DNA of 64,000 nucleotides. It comes from Anas platyrhynchos (lineage: Eukaryota; Chordata; Aves; Anseriformes; Anatidae). The notes beneath the pieces are model-generated. The model was given only the letters and a program-made list of their open reading frames with translations. It had not been told where the DNA came from and did no database searches. Made by a program: the position numbers and the translations under genes. Shown piece after piece: positions 36,348 to 46,915 of the stretch. Every line of letters begins with the position of its first letter. Position 1 is the first letter of the stretch. Where the stretch lies: positions 6,076,001-6,140,000 of the forward strand of contig NC_092605.1 of assembly GCF_047663525.1 (NCBI RefSeq), in the 5' to 3' direction.

Positions 36348-36849
36348 GTAAGCACGAGCGCCTGGGGCAGGGCAGGCAGGAGGGCAGGCGTGCCCTCGGG
36401 AGGGAAGGCATGCGTGCAAGTCAGGGAAGTGTTACAGGCTGGGGAAAGTTTGTGGTGGAGGGCATCGGAGCAGCCTTGCTGTCATGGGCTGTGGTGTGGA
36501 GGGTGCGTTTCTGCATGAGGCTCACGGTGTGAGACCTGACAGGCAGAGTGGGTTAAACGAAACAAACTTCAGTGCTTTCCCTCCCTGTTGTGTCTATCTT
36601 TTGTTTTCCCCATCTGAGAGTGAAATACAACTGGAGATATTCCCAACCCGAGACACAGCCCCTGCCAGAGCCGCTCCAGAGGGAGAGGTGTTGGCTGTGA
36701 GCAGGGGCAGGGTGCGCCCAGAGATCCACCTTCGCTTCGTGGGGCGAGTGATTCCCCTGGCTCCAGGCCAGCCAGCCACAGGAACCTGGCTGCAGCATCA
36801 CCGCCGTGCTTGGGCAGCAGGCAGCACCGACCGCTCCACTGCTGGCTTT

Positions 36850-36900
36850 GGGGATGGGCTAATTAATGCCCACTGTGGGGATGAGCTAATTAATGCCCAC
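36850..36900 (+). repeat. Two tandem 24-bp units with TAATTA cores
   Basis: Two copies (36850-36873 and 36877-36900), 27 bases apart, differ at one base and each contain GCTAATTAATGCCCAC. TAATTA is the core of many homeodomain sites. The pair lies about 540 bases downstream of the mir-365 hairpin. Confidence 0.8.
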
Positions 36901-37384
36901 CAAGCAGCCTGCCCATGTCACTGTACCCATTTCTGCACAGCTGCTTGCTTGTGGATGGACGGACTCTGTCCTGCCAGTGCTCCTGCCCCTTCCTGTAACC
37001 TCACAGGACTGTACTCCCATGACTGATTTCTGTCATAAGTGCTTAAAAAAGTTGTTTTCTCCAGATTCCAGGACAGTGATGTGTGCTAGCTTATTTTATC
37101 TCTCTTTTTTTTTTTTTTTTTCAGTATTTATTCTTTTCATGTTTGTGAAAGAATTGGTGGATTTAGCCTTAATGCCATTCTTCATATTGCAGACTGCCCT
37201 CTCCATCCTGACTCCCTGTTTTACTCCTCTTTCAGCTGAACTGCTCCAAGTCGTTGCAGATCTCTGCTCGTTCTTATCACCTCTTCCCCAGCTTTATTCC
37301 TACTCTAATTTTTCAGATCAGACGTGGATGCAGTAATTGCATGTGGAGAAGCAATTTGTTAAACAAAACTCTATAATATTCAAT

Positions 37385-37800
37385 TATTCAACATCTTTAT
37401 GCATTCTAACACCTCGTTTGCATTTCTGAGAGCTTCTCTATGTTGAGTAAAAGTTTTTTATTTTCATTGAACTCTGCAACAATGTTCAAAGCTTTTATCC
37501 TTTAATAACTCCACCTAGGGGTATGGATAGTCAAATTAGTCTGGCTCCACCACAGCAAGTCCCTTTCCCAGTGTCTGGTTGGATTAGTCGTTACCTTTTT
37601 TGAAAAGGCTTTGTTTATCAATTAATTGATATGTTTATCAATTAATTCTGCTTTATATGCCTGTGCCAATAGATTAGAACTGCATGCATTTTTTTTCTAT
37701 GCTGACTGCACCAACTTGCCTTTACACATCACTTACCTATCTTTAATTGGGTTTTGTGGCTCTGGAGCAAGAATTACTCATTTGTTATTTGTTATTCTCA
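37385..37800 (-). mobile_element. Possible old CR1 LINE fragment
   Basis: Parts of this stretch follow, at a diverged level, the antisense of the CR1 reverse-transcriptase region as I remember it from turtle, crocodile and bird genomes. Examples are the run from CTCGTTTGCATTTCTGAG through TTGAACTCTGCAACAATGTTCAAAG and the segment around CCTTTACACATCACTTACC. Heavily mutated, with no open frame. An alignment is needed to fix the ends. Confidence 0.33.
37612..37647 (+). repeat. Tandem AT-rich 20-bp repeat, two copies
   Basis: TGTTTATCAATTAATT occurs at 37612-37627 and again at 37632-37647, a period of 20 bases. Each copy has a GATA-like TTATC and homeodomain-like ATTAATT. Confidence 0.8.
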
Positions 37801-40542
37801 GGAACATTCCAACTGCTTTTCTTAAAGCTGAATTCTTTGTAAAGGAGAAGTGACTAGAAACCCCAAACTGAGTCCCAGGTCTTGCTTAACTTTGTAAGGC
37901 ACACTGACATACTGACGCTGCTCCAGTTAAGGTATGGTATGAATCAGAAACTAACAGCCGCTGTGGAATGAGTGTGTTCACATGAAGTCATCCTGCAGTG
38001 ACTACTGCAGAACAGTCAACTCCTCCTTGTAAGCAAGCCCCAAAAGAGAATACTTGTCCCAGTGACTGTGCGACTAGATAAAAGATAACGGGCACAGGAA
38101 AAGCACCCTGCTATCAGATGAGGATGGGCGCTGTTTGACTGGCTGCAAACAACAAAATTTGTGCTGCTCAAGGCCACGCAGGACTGTCCCGGGGGTGTCC
38201 TTCCTTGCAGGCTGATTCCAGGAATGTGGCACTTTTGGAATGGTTTGTTTCAGGACTTTCTGCTTTGACACCTGTGATTGCTGAGACTGGCCCATCATAG
38301 GAAGCCCCAGACCCCCTGCTCCTTTCCATGGGAATTTCCTCTCTTAGCAACTCCAGTGTCTTCACCTGATACTGAAAGGAGATGGAAGTAATTGGCAAGA
38401 TGTGTGGATGGAATTGATCTGTTTTCAATCTGGTATCTACCAAACCAACTAAGTAGAATCACCTCAACTGCTAACAGGTTGGAGAACAACAACCTACTCT
38501 TTGTACTGAAAGCAGGAAGATCTGGAATGGGGTTTTGTAACTTTTTTGATATGATTCTATGTTACAATTTTTATATTTATTATCTGCATCTTACTCAAAA
38601 TAAGAATATTTATGTTAAAATAAACATTTCTACTCTGAAATACTGGAATGAGCCTGCTCAGCTTCTCCCTATCTCAGCTCAGCCCTTTTGAAGAGAATCA
38701 GCTCGTGGATTTTAAAGTCAGAAGGACCAGTCTGAACCTCAGAGGATGCGCACAGAGCAATCCCTGCAATTCATCCTGAAACCAGAGCCCTGATGAATGG
38801 ATCTTTTTCTTATGTGCTATGGGAACTCTGCTTATATAAATGTCTGATAAACTGTTCCAATGTTTTATAACCTTGTCTTGTACCTTATGGCAACCCAGAA
38901 TTTCCCACTTAATGCCTCTTGCACAGCCACGTGGAAGAAACCCTTCACGTATGTGACTGCATATGGTGAATAGGAGAACAAGAAGGTTTGGTGTTAACTT
39001 TTATACTATCTGTTCTCAAAACAGCTCTATTGCACATCTCTTCCAGTTGTCTTTCAGAGTGGACAGCAGGCACAGCAGAGCTCCATAGGGACACTTGGCT
39101 AGGAACTGATAGGCAGGAGAGATCCCACATCTCTCCCACGTATCTGGGGTGGGATCCAGCCTGGCTGACCCCCCTGTTACACCATAGGGAACTCTCAGCA
39201 GCCCTGTGAGACCCTTTCTTAATGCCCAGGCTAAGACACTAAGATTTCAAGGACAAATTTGGCTGTTCTTTCTGAAAGTTCAGTGTCATTTAGCACCTCT
39301 GATCTGGCTTGGAAAAATGCATAAATACCGACAATAAATATGTTTTGAAAAGTATGTGAGGCAATCATGTTGTTTTCAGGGTCAATTTCACGTGTTGCCA
39401 TCAGTTTCTACTGTGCTCAAGCATTGCCCCAGCCTTCTTGGAGCTGCCATCCCTAGCATATGCTAGGTAGTATGAACATTAGGATAGAAGCCACTGCAAT
39501 AAAGCATCGTGGTACTTGCATGCAGATAATTCTGCATGGGTAACAGAGGAGCTGCTAAGCTTGAGCCACCAGTCATGTTAATTTGCACATCCTTGGAAAG
39601 CACACACTGACAACAGTAGTAACTGCCCACCAAGAATAGACCCAAAGGAGCAAAGGTTGCAGAGTGAGATTCCCACTGGGGAAAAAAAAAAAAAAAAAGA
39701 AATGAATTGCTCTTCAAGTACGAGCAATTCTGTTAGAGTCTTTCAAACACTGCTGTTCCAGGCTGCAAGGACTCTCTGCAGGGGACGCTTTCTGAACTGC
39801 CCTGTAATATTATCAACTGCTTTCAGTGCACAAATCCTGTCTGGAATAATTTAATGTGGTACATTCAATTAAACAGAAATTGTATGTGAGCCACATGATC
39901 TGAATTAGTCCAGTGCAGGAAATAACATTTTGCAGGCAAATTTGTTGCCTTCTTTCACTGGAACCCTTTAGTGCTTTGCTGTAGTTCTTGATGAATAGCT
40001 GCTTCATGGAGGAAATATGGTTATTATGGCAAACTTTCTTCACAATGTTTAAACATTTAATTTTCAGCAAGCCTGAAGAAATCTAAGCTCTCAAGGAACC
40101 TTTAGCTTTAGCAGATTATTGTTGGGTTTTGTCTTTTTAATTGGATCAGAATTGGCCAAGTTTATGTAAGGGAACATTTGCAGGAATTGGTGGGAAGGAA
40201 CGAGCGATTTCTCTGGTGAGCCAGCCAGGCCAGCCTTCTCAAGGATGGACTTTGTTCTGGTGCCCGGCTGGTATTAGCTGAAATTTGGTTGCTATTTGGT
40301 GCTTTTTAAAGAGAAATAAAACAAAACAAAACAAAACCCTGGAAAATGAATAGAATTCCTGAGTTCCACATTAGGCACGCAAGCTCATCAGCTGATTTCA
40401 GATAGTATGACTTGTGTACATGCCTTTCTCTGCAACATCAAGTTTGAAAACTTTCCTGTGGCATTGTAGCAGGATTTTGTCTTCTGAGCCAGAAAACCAT
40501 GCAGAAATTCCTCATTACTGAGGCTGATGCTACATTATATGC

Positions 40543-40545
<3 letters not shown>

Positions 40546-40585
<40 letters not shown>
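40546..40585 (+). repeat. T40 homopolymer
   Basis: 40 uninterrupted T, the longest homopolymer in the window. No transposon body or target-site duplication was evident next to it. Length may be affected by sequencing error. Confidence 0.9.
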
Positions 40586-40588
<3 letters not shown>

Positions 40589-43266
40589 GTATGTGCTCTT
40601 TCCTGGCTGGTAAGGATATAAAAAAAACAATTAATGGTTTTCCAGGTAAATAACGCTGTCAGTAGTTATGTGTTAAATCCCATATTATAATCACTGACAG
40701 TCCTCCCACTGTTTGTCATTGTACCCCTGACTTAATGTGGTGCGACAAACACTGGAGGGATCCTTCATGAGCAGTGCACCTGCAAAACTTTACCTGTTAT
40801 TTAAGTTGATCCTCCTATAAACCTCCCCTGCGCTCTGTATGCACAATCAGACGGTTCTTTCTCCAAGCCCAACAGGAGCATGTTCACATACGAGGAGTGA
40901 AAGCAGAGAAATTCAGAACTGTGGCAATCCAGTTTATAAATTAGGTAAACCCATGGAGATGGACACAATGCATTTATTAGTCTGCAATTAAGGGAAGGCA
41001 ATGAAGTTTTCTCTGCACACCCCCAGACTGCTCAGGCTGCTCATCGGCCTCATGAGAGAAGCTGAGCATTACAAAGCTTCACTGTGATCCTGAATCTATG
41101 GATGAGCAATTTGTTTTTCCCTTAAACTTCCTGTGGCTTTGGCTGAGCACTTTTAAAGGGAAAAATTTAAGAAAGATTTATTGGTTTCTACAGCCTGCAG
41201 TTTACAAATGTACTCCATGTTCATCCACTTCTCCCACAACAAACTGACGTGCCATAATTATTGCCCACATATACAAGAAGCACTTTTAATCATTACTTAA
41301 TAAAGTGGAACAGAAATGGACTAACAATATAGCAGGGACCAAAGACACTTCCAGTGCTCCAATACACAGGACATGGTTTGGCCATCAGCCTGTAGGAACA
41401 AGAGCTGTTACGGTTTCATACTGTGCCGGCCGGTTCCAATATATGCTGATGTTTATGTCTGGCAGCACAGATGCTACTTGTAGTACCACGCTTTTGCTCC
41501 ATGACAGATGAGAAGCAAATCCATGGATTCCAGTGCTTGCACTTCCAAGTAGTTAAGGCTTGCTCTTAATTGGGGAAAGGAAGCCAAAGGAAATCATGTG
41601 CATTGGAGTCAAATACCATTTTTAGGAGTGGGAACTGCATGAGTAGTTCAACAGTGATTAAAATAGCTGGGGACCAAGACACACTAATGATTAATGGTCG
41701 CTTTCTGTGAGCTGAGGACATGTCCTACAGAATCTGGCCCTCCTTAGAGATATTCACGAAGTACAGTTTGGCTGAGCACGTTTTAAAGGCATGAGCAAGA
41801 ATTGGTTGGTTAGTTCTTATTTTCCTTTATGTTGTGGATCATCTATGTCACGTGGCTTGAATCATTAGCTCCTATTTCTGAAGTGTGTGGTACATACAAG
41901 TAACTCTAAACCAACCTGAACCAGAGCAGGCATTGGGAGCACAGCCTGAAGACATTACAGTGGGTGCTGAGTCCTGCACACTAAGCTGCAGTTGGAACAA
42001 GACCTAAACAATTATTTTAAAGTCACTTTTTTTTCTTTTTTTTTTTTTTCTGACTGCTTGTTCACCTTCTGTGACTGTGCTATGTCCTAAAGCCCTGCAC
42101 AATCCCCTGCCCAGGTACTAGCTGCACCATTGAACAGTGGCTTTCCTTAGCAGGACCCAGGCAACATCCTGATGAAGAATCCTGCAGGATGCAGAGGTGA
42201 CAACAGAGGCCCGGACCCTACCATATCCCATTACAGCAGAGCTGGGCACCTCAGGACTGGCTCAGCCAGGCCTCGGAGGAACACACCTCACTTGTGAGGC
42301 CCCAGCAGCCCTCAGCATGGTAAAGCTGGCCACGGGTGCACGGAAGCAAGGCTGTACCTCTGGCCACCTGCTTGTTTGAGGGCAGGGCCCTCGTACAGTT
42401 GCCACGTCTCAGGGCTGTGATGTGCCCCCAGCTGTGTCCCACACAGGGCTTATCCTGGGGGGCTGAAGAAGCTGCAGCAGGACTGGGACAGCAAAGCCTT
42501 CTGGCTCTCTGCTGGGAGCCCTGTGTCCGTGGGCACAGCTCCCACAGCCCAGCAAGGGGCTGCAGCAAACATGGGGCTGCAAACATGGGGCTGAGCCCTG
42601 AGGCCCTCTTGCTTCAGCAGTACCTGAGTGGGGCTCGGTGTGGCACGGAGGGTGCTGGGGGAGGCTGAAAGGCAGGAGGTGAGCTGGGGGCTGCATCGTA
42701 CTCCACCCTCGCTCGCTGTGTGGCAAGGAGCATGGGCTTAACCTCTGCGTGCCTCCCACCCCGACTGAACCAAAGATAGGAACCTCTGTCTGTCTCTGTG
42801 GGTTTCTGCGGTACTTAATTGATTTGTGCTGCTAAACAGCCTCGTAATAAATGAGTACAAGGTGTTAAAGAAGGATGAGCTAGTGGGAAAGATCCAGCTG
42901 AAACAAAGCTTAGATAGAAAACATGTGCATGCCGAGGCAGAGTGCACCCTCTCCCCGTTCCCACCCCTGGCCCCGCACAGGGTGATTAATGCTTTACAGA
43001 AACACTGGCTTGTTTTCAGGCCTCTGTCGTGTCCTTGAGCATCTCTGTGGCCTGACCATCCAGTGAGGTTTGCTGCTGCCGGAAGGAGGCCAACCGAGAA
43101 GCTGAGTGTTCCCAGTTCATGTACCCGCCCTTGTCCAGCGTCGTGCTGACACTACCAATTCACCCAGTCAGGATGGCTTTTCCTGCGCAGAAACAACAAG
43201 GCAACACTATAGGAAAACTTAAAGTGAGAAACTTCTGGGAATTCCTTGTTATTTTTTTCTTTCCAG

Positions 43267-43575
43267 CTTCAGAGTAGGGTGAAAACTATCAGCTATAAAA
43301 ATATTACAGTTTATACTGTTAAACAAATCATCATTTGTCATCAGGTAGCTGAATTACATCCAATTCCAGTGACAGAGCCAAAACTGATTTTTTTCCCAAT
43401 ATTATCATATAGTAACAGCTGGCAGAAAACTGGCAACCGAGGCTGTGCTGGGCTGATAAATAAACCAATGCAGAAGACACAGTATCTCATGGAGAGACTG
43501 CAGCTCATGCTGGAATGTGTTGAACAAACTCTTGTTAACGATCTATGCACAGGCGGAGAATTGCTTGATGAAAAG
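43267..43575 (+). other. Exon-like 309-nt open segment, unrecognised
   Basis: A strong acceptor (T-rich tract then TTTCCAG, ending 43266) and a donor (AAAAG then GTACTA) bound exactly 103 codons, phase 0 at both ends, all open in one frame. The peptide has a mixed N-terminal half and a C-terminal half rich in Leu, Met, Glu and Gln that could form a helix. The same frame is largely open again to 44022 after a short stretch with three stops. No family is recognised. It may be a lineage-specific exon, a decayed gene, or a chance frame. Confidence 0.25.
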
Positions 43576-45709
43576 GTACTAGAAAAATGTTATTTAAATA
43601 AGACACAGATTTCCTAGGGTTATCAAAAGAGCAAGCCAGGTTTTAGGTCTCAGAATACTAAACCATAGCAGCAAAGCAGCAAATGTTAGCATTTCTTGTT
43701 CATTGAAACTGAGAGTCTGGTAATAATGAGTGAAATGTCCCAACCAGTTCTAAGATGCAGAAAGGCAAGCCAGAAAACCAACAGAGAGAAATATTTTTAT
43801 ATTTGTTTCACAGTTCCCAAAATCTGCTGGAGAATTTTCCACTCTTCCAGATGTTTTCTGAGGCAGAGAGAGACATACTCTGACTTCAGATGCTGTGTTG
43901 CCTCTAAACTGATCAAACTACCCTTTACCACATGGGAGAAAGAAGGGCAACAAGTGAAAATGCCCCAGCAGGAGATACTGCTTCAGGCTGAAGCCCAGTG
44001 CCTTGTACAGCCAGCATATTAATGCCCTGGGTTCTGTACTTAACACCACTCTGGTTTTGTCTCTGCTTTGCAGGCATTTTATTTTTATCATGGGTAAGAA
44101 CAGGAATGTGTGCGTCTCCGTGAGAGAATGAGCATGGGGCTGCAAGCTACATCTCAGTGCAAATAATATTTTGGCAGGAAACCTGCAGGAGATTAAATTA
44201 GGGGCCTAAAGACTGAATATTAAAACATTTCAAACTTTGAGTTCCTTTAAATAAGCAGCTACAAACCAAAGAAGCAGTCTGACAAAATTAGCATGTCCAA
44301 AGTGCTAAAGGAATCCACTAAGGGTTGTTTGCTTATTGATGCAGATTTAGGAGGGCTTTTAAAATTATTTGTATTGGTAGCTGTATATGTCAACATGCTA
44401 TTTCCTCAACGCATTTTGAGTCCAGATTAGCTAAAGTTTTAAGTGTTGGCAGACTTGCTACAATAGAAGGGAAATGCCAATGGAATATAACTTTAAACAT
44501 GATCCAATCCCTGATGATTCATTGGATGTGTTAAAATTTCCTTTGAGACCATGTAAGTAATGCAGGCACTGGAGTGCAGAGTGCCTGTGACTCAGCTCTC
44601 TGCAAGGCAAAGGGAGGATGTCAGAATTACTCACTGGGACAGGAGGAATCTCATTTATCTATTTATAGGCAAGGCTGAGATGAGCTTGTACCATTAAAGA
44701 GCTGAGTTTGCCAGTTCCCATTCGGGGAGAAAGAGGGAAGGCCCTCACTTTAGCCGTTGAAATAAAAAGCTTCAGTGTTGGCCTCCTTTTTTCCCCCTAT
44801 TTCCAGCCTTGCTCTCGCATAAGTAGCGTGGGGCTCACAGCCTAGGCCTGGACTCAGAGCAGGGCAGCCCTGAGAACTCCTGGCCCTGGCCGCTGGCCCC
44901 AGCTGTTGCTCACAGCCCTCCTGAGGGGCCCAGGAGTCAAGGCTCAGTGCCCCGAGGTCAGGGGAGCCACACGGGCATTACAGTGGCATGTATCCCTCAA
45001 CAAGTCTCATTTAGAAGTACACACTTTGCCAAAACTCTGTTGTCCGCATGTTTCTCTTTGAAGATGTACAACATTATCCCTTGTCCAGGCCTTTTGACAA
45101 AGAGGACATCAGATAAAGAGAGGGCCAGGGGACAGAGCAGGGAGCTGAGCGCGTCGCCTGCTTCCAGCTCCCCGGGGACAGCCATCGAGGCAGCATGGAG
45201 GCAAGGCAATGACCGCCGGTGTCAGGACAGCAAATCGTGGAGATGTTCTTTCAACCACGTAGACAAGCTTTGGAGGTGAAAGATGGTCACATTTGGGGAT
45301 AAAAAGGAAGAGCTCAAACTCACAGCAAACTGTTTTAGTGGCATACATCTAGCACATCACTGCACACATTTTGGCCTAGTTTTCCTACTAAGAAAGAGAT
45401 CACTACTTGGTAGGTGCCATGCGAGTCTCAGTCACCACACTGCTCCATCACTGGGAACACATTTGTGGTGTTGTTCTGGGCTGTTCCTTTTAATTCCCTG
45501 CATTTAACCACCATGATTGACTCCTTTCCCAAAAAGAAGTTTAGGAACACAGGGCTCTGGATTACCGATCCAGTCGCCCACTATTACAGTCAATTACATT
45601 ATATCATGCTTTTTGGCAGGCTACTCCAGCACTTCATTTAAAATTTTCAGCCTTAATATCATTTGTTCTTGTGCCAGCATCATAATTTAGTTTAAACAAT
45701 TCTCTTTTT

Positions 45710-46915
45710 TCTCTGATCTTTACCTATCAGATGTATTTACTGAAAACAATCCTATCTCCTCTAGTCTTTGTTTTGAGAAACTAAACAAATGAAACTCTTC
45801 TAGTCTTCTCTTGTTCTAAACCCTCTGATCATCCTCAATGCCCTTCTCTGTACCTGCTAATCTTCCCTGAACATGAGTGAACCTGTATCTTCTAGGATTG
45901 TGTTTGCCTTTCCATATCAGATTGGTGGTTCACAGTTATCCCTGGGAGCAAGTAATTCACTGTGTTTTTTTTAACACCACCCTACTTTTGTCATTTTCAA
46001 GTGAGTAATGTGATATTCTAGTTATTAATTTCTAATTGCATATCTTTATACTTTCTCTATTCTATTTCAGATAAATTCTGTCATTCAGTTATTGCTGATT
46101 GATGTTCTGATCCTCCTTTGTATTAAGAAAGCCTGTGTCCTCAGCAGATTTCTTTACTACATTCCTACTGCTGTGCCAGAGTCATTAACGAAACAAGCAA
46201 GGCTGAGCTCAACACTGACCTTTGAGGAGTTCCACTTATTAACTGCCTCTGTCCGGCATTTCCCCTCTCCTTGGAGCTCCCCTTCCCTCAGAGCTTTAGC
46301 AGTTTTGTGTTCACCATCCACACTAATCCCCATCTTCTCAACTTCAACTAATAATTTCCCCTGTGGTATAATATCAGATTCTTCACTCAAGGCTGGATAG
46401 AGTAAATCACCTGTATTTCATTTGTCTAGAAAAAAAAAGCAGTCATCAAAGAGAAGTATCAGGTTAAGCTGAACTCATTTAATGTGCCAGTTCTTTCCAA
46501 ATCCTGGGATGGAAATCTGCCAGTGCACCTTCATCTGAGTACACTGAATTCTTTAAGGTTTTCCTTCCATCTTACATGTGACAATTTTCATTCCCTGATG
46601 TATGTTCCCACTAGAAATCCTGTCTTTGCCCTGCTGCTCAATATGATAATCTCTACTGAAAATGTAAACAAAGTGTTTTTAATTCATTTTTAGACCATAT
46701 GCAGACTGGTCTAGTCTCAACCCCATTCTCACTACTACATAGTGGCCACATTTCTCCTCTTTTTTATTTCTCTAGCTGAAACTTTGTGCCATCTGTTCTA
46801 ATTTCCTTTTCAAAGTCTAGTTCACAATTTTACTTCTGACATTTTTCATTCTACCCCTGTATTTCCTGACCTCAGCAAATTAAAATCGGATGACTGAGGC
46901 AAATACTGCCTCCAG
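45710..46915 (-). mobile_element. Ancient CR1 LINE fragment (reverse-transcriptase region)
   Basis: Read on the + strand, this is a diverged antisense copy of CR1 as known from sauropsid genomes. Matching landmarks in order: CTGATCATCCTCAATGCCC and CTTCTCTGTACC; CTGATCCTCCTTTGTATTAA; TCATTAACGAAACAAGC with TTTGAGGAGTTCCACTTA; ATCCCCATCTTCTCAAC with AACTAATAATTTCCCC; TGTGCCAGTTCTTTCC; and GACTGAGGCAAATACTGCC near the right end. The element 3' side is on the left. No intact reading frame survives, so it is a dead copy of long standing. Boundaries are approximate. Confidence 0.8.

Larger units (their letters stand above)
36905..45690. other. Non-coding DNA downstream of mir-365
   Basis: No protein gene recognisable. 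It includes a CR1-like remnant, homopolymers, an AATAAA at 38619-38624 that might end the primary transcript (weak downstream element), a 123-codon exon-like frame at 43246-43617 and an AT-rich block at 44160-44790. Confidence 0.45.

Noticed and set aside
36234..36518. Open frame that looks like a first exon with a signal peptide (MPLKILIVLAMV) ending at a GTAAGC donor
   Set aside because: The sequence is the mir-365 hairpin; conserved bases follow the microRNA arms and stem, which explains the hydrophobic look by chance.
38550..38566. Single GATTCTATG, reminiscent of the CR1 3' terminal repeat
   Set aside because: Only one copy, and the sequence upstream does not resemble a CR1 3' end.
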